A DNA stretch of 26,716 nucleotides, from assembly GCA_964616985.1 (NCBI GenBank), contig CAZTVF010000075.1:1-26716 (forward strand), written 5' to 3'. Origin of the DNA: CAZTVF01 sp964616985 (GTDB lineage: Bacteria; Planctomycetota; Phycisphaerae; SM23-33). The notes under the pieces were generated by a model. It was not told where the DNA came from. It made no database searches and saw only the letters and a list, made by a program, of their open reading frames with translations. A program made the position numbers and the translations under genes. Below, in pieces: positions 7,221 through 13,872 of the stretch (its first letter is position 1; each line of letters begins with the position of its first letter).

Positions 7221-7474
7221 GGCCGGGGGTGCGTTCGCCTATTGGTTGCCGTCCTCCCGCCTCCGCCCCGGCTTGTCCGGGCGGGGCGACGATTGGCCAC
7301 TACCGAGGCACGTCCCGCTTCTTCCGCCCCCGCCGCCCTTGCGGCGGCGGAGCGATGATTGACCACCAGGACGCTGCCGCCAGCTGTAGTGGTCAATCAG
7401 CGCTCGGCCGGGACAAGCCCGGCCGGGGCGGTGACTGCCGTAACCGCCACTATAGACCGAATGCACCCCCGGCC
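7221..7474. repeat. 254-bp foldback element upstream of pstS
   Basis: The ends GGCCGGGGGTGCGTTCG (from 7221) and CGAATGCACCCCCGGCC (to 7474) are complementary with one mismatch. Further in, CCCCGGCTTGTCCGGGCGGGG pairs with GGCCGGGACAAGCCCGGCCG, and GATTGGCCACTAC pairs with GTAGTGGTCAATC, so about 90 bp on each side form one long imperfect stem. A third copy of the ATGATTGACCACC motif sits in the loop. No open frame inside resembles a transposase, so it is a non-autonomous or structural repeat. Confidence 0.75.
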
Positions 7475-7489
7475 GGAGATTAATGATAT

Positions 7490-7517
7490 CTTAAAGCGGC
7501 CTTCATGCTCGCTTACG
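7490..7517 (+). promoter_or_regulatory. Candidate Pho box upstream of pstS: three direct repeats at 11-bp spacing
   Basis: CTTAAA (7490), CTTCAT (7501) and CTTACG (7512) start exactly 11 bp apart. The last unit ends 74 bp before the pstS start. A very similar array is upstream of the porin gene at 12053-12080, sharing GCCTTCAT and TCGCTT in the same register. PhoB/PhoP-type regulators bind direct repeats with an 11-bp period, and the units resemble the GTTCA-type repeats of actinobacterial PhoP sites. The regulator itself is not in this window. Confidence 0.55.
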
Positions 7518-7590
7518 GCCGGCGCGCCAGGATGGGTTATCACCGCGGGACAGGCCTGCGGCGGAGCGGCACCTGACAAGGAGATCCCTG

Positions 7591-8439
7591 ATGCGAAAGA
7601 CATGGCGTGTGGCGATCTGGGTTGTTCTGGCGGCGATGATGGGCATGGCGACCGGTTCTGCCATCGGCTTGGATGAGAAGGCCAAGTCGTTGCAGATTGA
7701 AGGCTCTACGACGGTGGGACCCATCGCCGACGAGTTCACCGACGCGTTCAAGAAACTGCACCCCAATCTCGTTATCACCGTCAAGAAGACCGGCAGCGGC
7801 GACGGCATCGCAGCCCTGATCGACGGCCGGTGCGACATTGCCGCGTCCAGCCGCTTCATGAAGCCCGACGAGTTCAAGAAGGCCGTGGAGAAGGGCGTCA
7901 TGCCGGTGGCCCACGCGATTGCCATGGACGGCTTGTGCATCGTCGTGCACCCGTCCAATCCCGTCAAGGCCCTCAAGAGCGAGCAGGTTCGCGACATCTA
8001 CACCGGTAAGATCACCAACTGGAAGGACTTGGGCGGGGCAGACAAGCCCATCGTGATCATCAGCCGCGATACCTCTTCGGGCACCTACGAGTCCTTTACG
8101 CACTTCGTCATGGGCAAGGAGAAGATGTCCGAAAAGGTCGAATACGTGAACGCCAACCCCCAGGCCCATAGCCGCGTCTCGACCACCGACGGCGCCATCG
8201 GCTACGTCGGCCTGGGCTTTGTCGACGCCAAGGTCAAGGCCCTGGAGATGAACGGGGTGGCCCCCAGCCGCAAGACCGTGCAGTCGGGCGTGTATCCCCT
8301 CAGTCGCCCGCTGTTCCTGTTCACCAATGGCTACCCGGAACTGGGCTCGGCGATCCACGCGTACTGCTCCTTCTACCTGAGCGAAAAGGGCCAGGAGATC
8401 ATCGAGGCCAAGGGCTTCGTGCCGGTGACCAGTTACTAA
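7591..8439 (+). CDS. pstS: Phosphate ABC transporter substrate-binding protein PstS
   Basis: 282 residues. It has a clear signal peptide (MRKTWRVAIWVVLAAMMGMATGS, cleavage near SAIG) and no lipobox cysteine, so the protein is expected free in the periplasm. The binding-site segments of the PstS family are in order: IEGSTTVGPIADEFTDAF (phosphate loop), DIAASSRFMKPDEF, GLCIVVHPSNPVKALKSEQVRDIYTGKITNW, ISRDTSSGTYESF, and VSTTDGAIGYVGLGFVD. It captures phosphate with high affinity and hands it to PstCA. AAGGAG 8 nt before the ATG fixes the start. First gene of pstSCAB; preceded by a candidate Pho box and a 254-bp foldback. The 72-bp gap to pstC is compatible with one operon. Confidence 0.96.
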   Translation: MRKTWRVAIWVVLAAMMGMATGSAIGLDEKAKSLQIEGSTTVGPIADEFTDAFKKLHPNLVITVKKTGSGDGIAALIDGRCDIAASSRFMKPDEFKKAVEKGVMPVAHAIAMDGLCIVVHPSNPVKALKSEQVRDIYTGKITNWKDLGGADKPIVIISRDTSSGTYESFTHFVMGKEKMSEKVEYVNANPQAHSRVSTTDGAIGYVGLGFVDAKVKALEMNGVAPSRKTVQSGVYPLSRPLFLFTNGYPELGSAIHAYCSFYLSEKGQEIIEAKGFVPVTSY

Positions 8440-8511
8440 CCGTTTCCCGCAGCACAGCCTGGGCTTGTGCCCCGGCAGGATCCACGGGCCCAACGGAATC
8501 CCGTTCGAAGA

Positions 8512-9486
8512 ATGACACAAAACGCACATTCACAGGCAACGGCGGCCGGGTTCACCCGGCCGCTGTTGCTGTCTGCAGCCCAGGATCGGGGCGCATGGAT
8601 TCTCGGCAAGATCGGCCGGGCCGCCTTGCTGCTGGTGACCGCCACGTCGGTGGTGGCCGTAGGGCTGATCTTCATCTTCATCGTGCGCGAGGCCCTGCCG
8701 TTCTTCAACGACTGTGGTCTGGGCGAAGCGGTCGCCGGCGCCAACTGGTACCCCGAGGCGGCCGCCCATCCGGAGTTTGGCATGCGGGCCCTGGTTTTCG
8801 GGTCGTTCTCCGTCACGTTGGGCGCCTTGCTGGTGGCCGTGCCGATCGGCATCGGCGCCGCGGTGGTGCTCAGCGACATTGTGCCCTTCCGCGTGCGTCA
8901 GGCGGTCAAGCCGATCATCGAGATACTGGCCGCCATCCCTTCGGTCGCTTTCGGCTTCTTCGCGGTGCTGGTGCTGGCGCCGCTGATGCAGAATCACCTG
9001 GGCTTCTCCACGGGCACCAACGCCCTGAACTCCTCGATCATGCTGGCCGTCATGGCCATCCCCACGATCGTCAGCGTGGCGGAGGACTCGCTCACCGCGG
9101 TCGGCCGGGAACTGCGGGAAGCGTCGTACGCATGCGGCTCCACGCGGGCCGAGACGCTGCTCAAGGTGGTCATCCCCGCCGCCCACAACGGCATCATCGC
9201 CGCCATCGTGCTGGGCATGATGCGGGCCATCGGCGAGACGATGCTGGTCTGGATGGCCTCCGGCAACGCCTGCCAGATCCCCACGCCCTGGTGGGACCTC
9301 ACGCAATCGGTCCGCACGATGACCGCCACCATCGCCGGCGAGATGGGCGAGACGCCCAAGGGCTCGACACACTACCACGCCCTGTTCGCCATCGGGCTGC
9401 TGTTGCTGACGTTCTCGCTGGCACTGAACCTGGCGACCGAGTACCTGCTGCACCGGGCCAAGCGAGCCTCCGGAGGCCACGCATGA
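8512..9486 (+). CDS. pstC: Phosphate ABC transporter permease PstC
   Basis: 324 residues, normal length, with six hydrophobic segments: about 36-58 (AALLLVTATSVVAVGLIFIFIV), 95-125, 135-160, 175-195, 240-262 and 295-315. The cytoplasmic loop that docks on PstB is ELREASYACGSTRAETLLKVVIPAAHNGI, with the EAA-type Gly, and is followed by MMRAIGETM. PstC forms the inner-membrane phosphate channel with PstA. The ATG at 8512 is chosen because it leaves a standard cytoplasmic tail; a GTG at 8467 in frame would add 15 residues and neither has a strong ribosome binding site. Its stop TGA overlaps the pstA start in ATGA, indicating translational coupling. Confidence 0.94.
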   Translation: MTQNAHSQATAAGFTRPLLLSAAQDRGAWILGKIGRAALLLVTATSVVAVGLIFIFIVREALPFFNDCGLGEAVAGANWYPEAAAHPEFGMRALVFGSFSVTLGALLVAVPIGIGAAVVLSDIVPFRVRQAVKPIIEILAAIPSVAFGFFAVLVLAPLMQNHLGFSTGTNALNSSIMLAVMAIPTIVSVAEDSLTAVGRELREASYACGSTRAETLLKVVIPAAHNGIIAAIVLGMMRAIGETMLVWMASGNACQIPTPWWDLTQSVRTMTATIAGEMGETPKGSTHYHALFAIGLLLLTFSLALNLATEYLLHRAKRASGGHA

Positions 9487-11108
9487 ACTTGCCGTTGCGA
9501 CAGATGGCCGACCGGGTGTTTACGGGGCTGGCGCTGCTGTCGGTGCTGCTGGTGGTGGCAGCGTTGGTGGGCATCTTGCTGCCGATGATGTGGCGGGGCG
9601 GCAGTGCTGCGGTGTTTCGCGGCACGATCGAATTCCGCCGCCTGCAGTTGGAGCAGTTCAATCGCGGCGACGGCGATGCTGTCCGGGCCCAGGTGAAGCA
9701 TGCCGCCAAGGTGCGCCAACGCGCGTATGAGATCTTCGATCGCTTTGCTGACGGGCTCGACACGTCGAAGCTCGAGGCGCGGGTCAAGCAACTCCATCGC
9801 GAACTGGGGAAACAGATCGCCAATCGCCAGGTTTCCACGGCGGATGAGGCGGCGGTCAAGGCGCTTTCGAAGGACCTCCGCGACGACCTGCTGGGCGCGC
9901 TGGAGGCCGCCAATGCCGACGACGCGGTCAAACGCCTTGACGATGTTCTTTCGCACGCCGGCGACGAACGGCTCAAAGGCACCGTCGGCGCCGCCTACTT
10001 CGACTTGGCCGCCGAATACAGGAAGACGGTCACGACAGTGGACATCTCCCGTCGCGGCGAATACGCCCAGTCTCTCCAGGAGATCAAGGCGGCACTGCAA
10101 GGCTTGCTGGGGCCCCGAGCCGGCGACCGCCTGCCGGCCGTGATGTTCGAACAATATGGCGCGACGCGATGGGGCCAGGCGAACCAGCATCTTGCGAGCC
10201 TGCTGTGGGCAGAGGAGTGGAAAGACGCCGGTGCCGGCGGGTCGTTGACCAAAACGCGCGTGCCGCGCGAGCAGAAGTTCGCAGGCACTGAACTGGCCGC
10301 GTTGTTTCCGTACGTTCGCGACAATGTGGATGCGATGCTGCTGCCGCAGTGGACATTCTACTGGCAGTATTTCATCGACGACAGCATGAGCGGACACTAC
10401 TTCGGCGGCGTGGGTCCCGAGATCATCGGCACCTTATTGATCACCGTGCTGGCCATCGCCTTCGCCTTGCCGGTGGGCGTCATTACAGCGGCCTACCTGG
10501 TGGAGTGTGCCACCGACACCCTGGCGACGCGGACGCTGCGGATGTGTGTAAACACGCTGGCGGGCGTGCCCAGCATCGTGTTCGGTCTGTTCGGGTTGGC
10601 GTTTTTCGTCATCTATGGGCTGCCCAAGCTGGGAATGGATACAGGATCCAGCATCATCGCCGGTTCGCTCACGCTGTCGCTGCTGGTGCTGCCGGTCATC
10701 ATCCGCGCCAGCGAGGAAGCCATCCGCACCGTGCCCCGCGCGTACCGGGAGGCGTCGCTGGCCCTTGGCGCCAGCCGCTTGCGCTGCTTTGTCACCGTGA
10801 CTCTGCCGGCGGCCATGCCGGGCATTCTCACCGGACTGATCCTGAGCATGAGCCGGGCGGCCGGAGAGACCGCCCCCATCCTGTTCACTGCCGGCGTGGC
10901 CGCCGGGCCCATCCCTACCTCGCTGGCCCAGCCCACGCGGACGCTGTCGTACAGCAGCTACGACATGGCCGTGGGCGATAGAATGGCGATGCTCGCCCCG
11001 CACAACCAGTATGGCATGGTGATGACGTTGGTGGCGATCGTGCTGCTGCTGAACGTGGTGGCCATTGTGCTTCGCGGGCGGATGTCCCGGAAGCTTGGCG
11101 GCCGATAG
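9483..11108 (+). CDS. pstA: Phosphate ABC transporter permease PstA with large extracytoplasmic insertion
   Basis: 541 residues, nearly twice the usual 280-300. The first membrane segment is at 12-35. The next recognisable PstA sequence, GGVGPEIIGTLLITVLAIAFALPVG, begins only near 308. The canonical core follows: TLAGVPSIVFGLFG, VLPVIIRASEEAIRTVPRAYREASLALGASRLRCFVTVTLPAAMPGILTG (EAA loop), MSRAAGETAPILFTAG, and a last segment at about 510-530. Residues about 45-285 are an added, largely helical, charged domain that by topology lies in the periplasm, with heptad-like stretches (SKLEARVKQLHRELGKQI, AVKALSKDLRDDLLGAL) and a Trp-rich end (WTFYWQYF). Some PstA proteins carry smaller extra domains here. 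Starts in the ATGA overlap with pstC. The permease identity is secure; the role of the insert is unknown. Confidence 0.94.
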   Translation: MNLPLRQMADRVFTGLALLSVLLVVAALVGILLPMMWRGGSAAVFRGTIEFRRLQLEQFNRGDGDAVRAQVKHAAKVRQRAYEIFDRFADGLDTSKLEARVKQLHRELGKQIANRQVSTADEAAVKALSKDLRDDLLGALEAANADDAVKRLDDVLSHAGDERLKGTVGAAYFDLAAEYRKTVTTVDISRRGEYAQSLQEIKAALQGLLGPRAGDRLPAVMFEQYGATRWGQANQHLASLLWAEEWKDAGAGGSLTKTRVPREQKFAGTELAALFPYVRDNVDAMLLPQWTFYWQYFIDDSMSGHYFGGVGPEIIGTLLITVLAIAFALPVGVITAAYLVECATDTLATRTLRMCVNTLAGVPSIVFGLFGLAFFVIYGLPKLGMDTGSSIIAGSLTLSLLVLPVIIRASEEAIRTVPRAYREASLALGASRLRCFVTVTLPAAMPGILTGLILSMSRAAGETAPILFTAGVAAGPIPTSLAQPTRTLSYSSYDMAVGDRMAMLAPHNQYGMVMTLVAIVLLLNVVAIVLRGRMSRKLGGR

Positions 11109-11147
11109 GCTGGGAATGGAACCGCAATGGATCGGAAGGACGACGAC

Positions 11148-12014
11148 ATGCTGACGCTTCAGGAATCGACGACCGCTGCGGCCCCCGCCGGCAGGACAAT
11201 CGCATTGGCCAGCGACATTCACGACGCCCGCGAAGTCCCGCACGGGCCCCACGTGGAGTTGCCGCCCGCGATCATTCGCGCCCAGAGGTTCAATCTGTTC
11301 TACGGCGCCAAGGCCGGGGTGAAGAACATCACGATGGACATATACCCGCAGTCCGTCACCGCCATCATCGGGCCCAGCGGCTGCGGCAAGAGCACCTTTC
11401 TCCGCAGCATCAACCGCATGAACGACCTGATCCCCGACACGCGTGCCGAGGGCATTCTGGGCGTCAACGGCGTCAACGTGTACGACCGGCGAATCAACCT
11501 GGTGAATTTGCGCCAGCAGGTGGGCATGGTGTTCCAGAAGCCCAATCCTTTTCCCAAGACCATCTTTGACAACGTGGCGTACGGCCCGCGCCTCCAGGGC
11601 GTCCGCGGGGGCATGTTGGACGAACGGGTGGAGAACTGCCTGCGCGACGCGGTCCTGTGGGATGAGGTGAAGGACACGCTGAACAAGTCGGCCCTGGCGC
11701 TGTCGGGCGGGCAGCAGCAGCGGCTGTGCATCGCCCGCGCGCTGGCGACCCGGCCCAAGGTGCTGCTGATGGACGAGCCCTGCTCCGCGCTGGACCCCAT
11801 CGCCACGGCCAAGATCGAGGAACTTATCGTCGGCCTCAGGGACGCGTATACCATCGTCATCGTGACGCACAACATGCAGCAGGCGGCCCGCGTCAGTGAT
11901 CGCACCGCCTTCTTCTGCATGGGGGAACTGATCGAATACGACGTCACCCGCGTGGTCTTCACCAAACCCGCCACGCGGCAGACCCAGGACTACGTCACCG
12001 GCCGGTTCGGCTAG
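11148..12014 (+). CDS. pstB: Phosphate ABC transporter ATP-binding protein PstB
   Basis: 288 residues from 11148. Motifs: Walker A GPSGCGKST (75-83), FLRSINRMNDL, the Q-loop in QVGMVFQKPNPFP (Gln130), the signature LSGGQQQR (185-192), Walker B VLLMDEPCSALDP (205-217) and the H-loop THNMQQA (His241). These are diagnostic of PstB, including the PNPFP and CSALDP segments. It hydrolyses ATP to drive PstCA. The N-terminus carries an unusual 35-residue extension before RAQRFNLFYG. Start 11148 is preferred because GGAAGGA lies 7 nt upstream; an in-frame ATG at 11127 with GGAATGGA upstream would add 7 residues. pstA ends 39 bp earlier. phoU, which often follows pstB, is absent; a porin gene comes next. 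Confidence 0.96.
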   Translation: MLTLQESTTAAAPAGRTIALASDIHDAREVPHGPHVELPPAIIRAQRFNLFYGAKAGVKNITMDIYPQSVTAIIGPSGCGKSTFLRSINRMNDLIPDTRAEGILGVNGVNVYDRRINLVNLRQQVGMVFQKPNPFPKTIFDNVAYGPRLQGVRGGMLDERVENCLRDAVLWDEVKDTLNKSALALSGGQQQRLCIARALATRPKVLLMDEPCSALDPIATAKIEELIVGLRDAYTIVIVTHNMQQAARVSDRTAFFCMGELIEYDVTRVVFTKPATRQTQDYVTGRFG

Positions 12015-12052
12015 TGCCCCTGTTGCCCAGCGCCCGCCAGAGTTAGCGCGTC

Positions 12053-12088
12053 CTTTGCATCGCCTTCATATTCGCTTGCCATTCCTTT
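12053..12088 (+). promoter_or_regulatory. Candidate Pho box upstream of the porin gene: phased CTT direct repeats
   Basis: CTTTGC (12053), CTTCAT (12064) and CTTGCC (12075) start exactly 11 bp apart, and TTTCGC at 12086 continues the phase. The middle and third units match the array before pstS (GCCTTCAT, TCGCTT). The third unit starts 85 bp before the porin ATG, compared with 79 bp for pstS. This suggests the porin has its own phosphate-controlled promoter rather than relying only on read-through from pstB. Confidence 0.55.
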
Positions 12089-12104
12089 CGCAGAATCCTC
12101 CCAA

Positions 12105-12139
12105 GGAAGCGACCGCCCTGCGTAGGGCCAGGCGCTTCC
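12105..12139 (+). promoter_or_regulatory. Two-tier stem-loop in the porin mRNA leader
   Basis: GGAAGCG pairs with CGCTTCC, and inside it GCCCT pairs with AGGGC around a GCGT loop. It ends 8 nt before the ribosome binding site AAAGGAG (12147-12153). It could stabilise the mRNA, as leaders of porin mRNAs often do, or weaken read-through from pstB. No T-run follows, so it is not a standard terminator. Confidence 0.6.
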
Positions 12140-12159
12140 GCAACCGAAAAGGAGAGTCC

Positions 12160-13482
12160 ATGCGAAGATGGCTGGCAATTGGGTCCGTCGTGCTGACGAT
12201 GGTGTGTGCGGCAGCGCCGCTGCGGGCGCAGTCCAAGGAGGATCAGGGGGATCTCAAGACGACGGTGGAGGCGCTCAAACAGCGGATCAAGGAACAGGAC
12301 CGCCGCCTGGCAGAGCTTGAGACCAAGAAGGATACCTCCACGGCCGCCAGCAAGGAGGCGATCCGCGAGGTCGTGCAGGAGATGCTCGCCGACGCCAACA
12401 CGCGCAAGTTCAACATGCCCGAGTGGGCCGACAACCTGAAGTTCTCCGGCGACCTTCGCCTGCGCTACCAGTACGACGGCTACAACTGGGGCGCCAAGAG
12501 CGACAGCGAGAAGAAGGATCGCCACCGCGCCCGTTTCCGCCTGCGGTTCGGCGTCGTGAAGACTTGGCTGGACGACCAGATCGAAGTCGGCTTCCGCCTG
12601 GCCAGCGGCGAGACGAACGACCCCACGTCCACGAACAACTCCATGTCGTCGGACTTCTCCAAGAAGCCCGTGTGGATCGATCTGGCCTACGCGAAGTACT
12701 CGCCCAAGGATCTCAAGGGCTTCTCGGTCACCGGCGGCAAAATGATCAAGCCCTGGATGCAGAACGAGATCTTCTTCGACACCGACGTGAACCCCGAAGG
12801 CTTCTGGGCTGAGTACAAGGTTCCCAAGATGGGCTCGATCGAGCCCTTCGTCGGCGCCGGCTACTTCCTGGTCAATGAAGTTTCCGAAGGCGACGACACC
12901 GTGATGTACATGGCGCAGGCCGGCGCGAAGTTCGAGATCACCAAGGACGTCAAGTACACCCTCGGTTCGAGCTTCCAGGAGTGGACGGACTATTACAACA
13001 GCGGCGCCACGCCGCGCGGCAACGATAGCCCGCTGACCCGCGTCCCCGACTTCCAGGTCGTCAACCTGATGAACAGTCTGGATGTTGCCAACGTCTTCGG
13101 CAAACCGGTCAACGTGTTTGCCGACTTCGCCCACAACTGCGGCGAAGGTGACGGAACCCGGAAGTACGACGATCAGAATAATGCCTTCGCCGCGGGCATC
13201 AAGTACGGCCAGAACAAGAAGAAGGGCGACTGGTCGGTCAAGTATCGCTATGCGTACGTGCAGGCCAACGCCCTGCCGGGCATGTTCATGGACAGCGATT
13301 TCGGCTTCGCCAATCGCAAGGGCCACGTCCTGGGCGGCGAGTACAACATTCTCGACAGTCTCACGGTCGGCGCGAGCGTGTATCTCACCGATCCGATTTT
13401 CTCACCGACCACGACCAGCGGCTCCAGTCTGTATGAGGACGCTACCGCTACGGTCATGGCGGAAATGGTCTGGAAGTTCTGA
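12160..13482 (+). CDS. Outer-membrane porin (putative porin, Porin_5-like), probably for phosphate uptake
   Basis: 440 residues. Signal peptide MRRWLAIGSVVLTMVCAAAPLRAQ is followed by a short coiled coil (LKTTVEALKQRIKEQDRRLAELETKK, about 31-56), as in many trimeric porins. The rest is an amphipathic beta-barrel: LKFSGDLRLRYQYDGYNW, HRARFRLRFGVVKTW, VGFRLASGETNDPTSTNNSM, WIDLAYAKYSP, VTGGKMIKPW, FFDTDVNPEGFWAEY. It ends in the C-terminal aromatic MVWKF expected for recognition by the barrel assembly machinery. These segments match the putative porin family PF16930. AAAGGAG upstream fixes the ATG at 12160. Position after pstB and a shared upstream repeat array imply that it brings phosphate into the periplasm for PstS; the substrate is inferred from context only. 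Confidence 0.9.
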   Translation: MRRWLAIGSVVLTMVCAAAPLRAQSKEDQGDLKTTVEALKQRIKEQDRRLAELETKKDTSTAASKEAIREVVQEMLADANTRKFNMPEWADNLKFSGDLRLRYQYDGYNWGAKSDSEKKDRHRARFRLRFGVVKTWLDDQIEVGFRLASGETNDPTSTNNSMSSDFSKKPVWIDLAYAKYSPKDLKGFSVTGGKMIKPWMQNEIFFDTDVNPEGFWAEYKVPKMGSIEPFVGAGYFLVNEVSEGDDTVMYMAQAGAKFEITKDVKYTLGSSFQEWTDYYNSGATPRGNDSPLTRVPDFQVVNLMNSLDVANVFGKPVNVFADFAHNCGEGDGTRKYDDQNNAFAAGIKYGQNKKKGDWSVKYRYAYVQANALPGMFMDSDFGFANRKGHVLGGEYNILDSLTVGASVYLTDPIFSPTTTSGSSLYEDATATVMAEMVWKF

Positions 13483-13494
13483 TCCTGATTCCGC

Positions 13495-13528
13495 ACCGGT
13501 CAGCCCGTCCAATGGCGGGCTGGCCGGT
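13495..13528 (+). terminator. GC-rich hairpin after the porin gene
   Basis: ACCGGTCAGCCCG pairs with CGGGCTGGCCGGT (one mismatch) around an 8-nt loop, 12 bp after the porin stop. No T-run follows, so it may serve as an mRNA 3' end or a factor-dependent stop rather than a classic intrinsic terminator. Confidence 0.55.
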
Positions 13529-13565
13529 CGCGGTCGGGACAGCCGCGATGCCTATTCGGCAATAC

Positions 13566-13653
13566 TACGCGTTGGGGCCCTTGTACGCGCTGGGTTTGCC
13601 GAGGATCCAGCCCATCCCGAAGGGCTCGAGGAAGGGGCGGAAGGGCACCATCG
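13566..13653 (-). pseudogene. Duplicated 3' end of the aldo/keto reductase gene
   Basis: 88 bp identical to 13872-13959, which encode the last residues of the aldo/keto reductase (MVPFRPFLEPFGMGWILGK.. to the end). Nothing else of the gene is present here. The stop reads TAG in this copy and TAA in the gene because of a 2-base difference at the junction TCGGCAAT. The two copies are direct repeats offset by 306 bp. It has no start and is not expected to be expressed. Confidence 0.9.
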
Positions 13654-13743
13654 ATTTCCGATCATCGACCCCGTCGTGGCGGCGTCACGCGCGCACATCG
13701 TCTCGATGACACCGCCATCACGGTATGGATAAGCCGGCGAGAA

Positions 13744-13798
13744 TGGTGGGCATGCTCGCCACGGCGAGTCTCGCCTGCGGCGGACCTGCCCACCCTAC
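13744..13798. repeat. 55-bp GTAGGGTGGGCAGG repeat, copy 2 (reverse orientation)
   Basis: Reverse complement is identical to 4868-4922 over all 55 bp. The similarity extends outward: ATCCATACCGTGATGGCGG occurs near both copies (4935-4953, and the reverse at 13713-13731). Confidence 0.9.
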
Positions 13799-13804
13799 AG
13801 AGAC

Positions 13805-13833
13805 GGGGCGGCGGCCTGGGAAGGCCGCCACCC
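13805..13833. repeat. GGCGGCCTGGGAAGGCCGCC palindrome
   Basis: GGGCGGCGGCCT, GGGA, AGGCCGCCACCC form a near-perfect palindrome. Related copies at 3408-3449, 23529-23556 and 23571-23600. Confidence 0.7.
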
Positions 13834-13872
13834 AATCGTCAATCGTCAATCGTCAATCGGCAATCGGCAATT
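13833..13872. repeat. Heptanucleotide tandem repeat CAATCGT/CAATCGG
   Basis: Units CAATCGT, CAATCGT, CAATCGT, CAATCGG, CAATCGG, CAATTA run directly into the stop codon of the aldo/keto reductase gene. Similar 7-base tracts are at 3174-3207, at the end of mnmA (about 23460-23482) and near 26660-26690. Confidence 0.75.

Larger units (their letters stand above)
6993..7590. other. Spacer between the propeller gene and pstS
   Basis: No gene is supported in these 598 bp. It consists of the two foldbacks (7011-7125 and 7221-7474), an AT-rich island TTAATGATATCTTAA (7480-7494), the phased CTT repeats (7490-7517) and the pstS ribosome binding site AAGGAG (7578-7583). Confidence 0.6.

Noticed and set aside
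8595..9482. Extension of the pstA frame back to 8595
   Set aside because: It reads pstC out of frame as Arg/Gly/His-rich sequence; the ATG at 9483 in the ATGA overlap begins a normal membrane segment.
12055..12159. 35-residue extension of the porin frame
   Set aside because: It would run through the phased repeats and leader hairpin; the ATG at 12160 has AAAGGAG and a signal peptide.
13833..13872. Possible CRISPR-like array from regularly repeated units
   Set aside because: Units are 7 bp in direct tandem without spacers and no cas gene is present.
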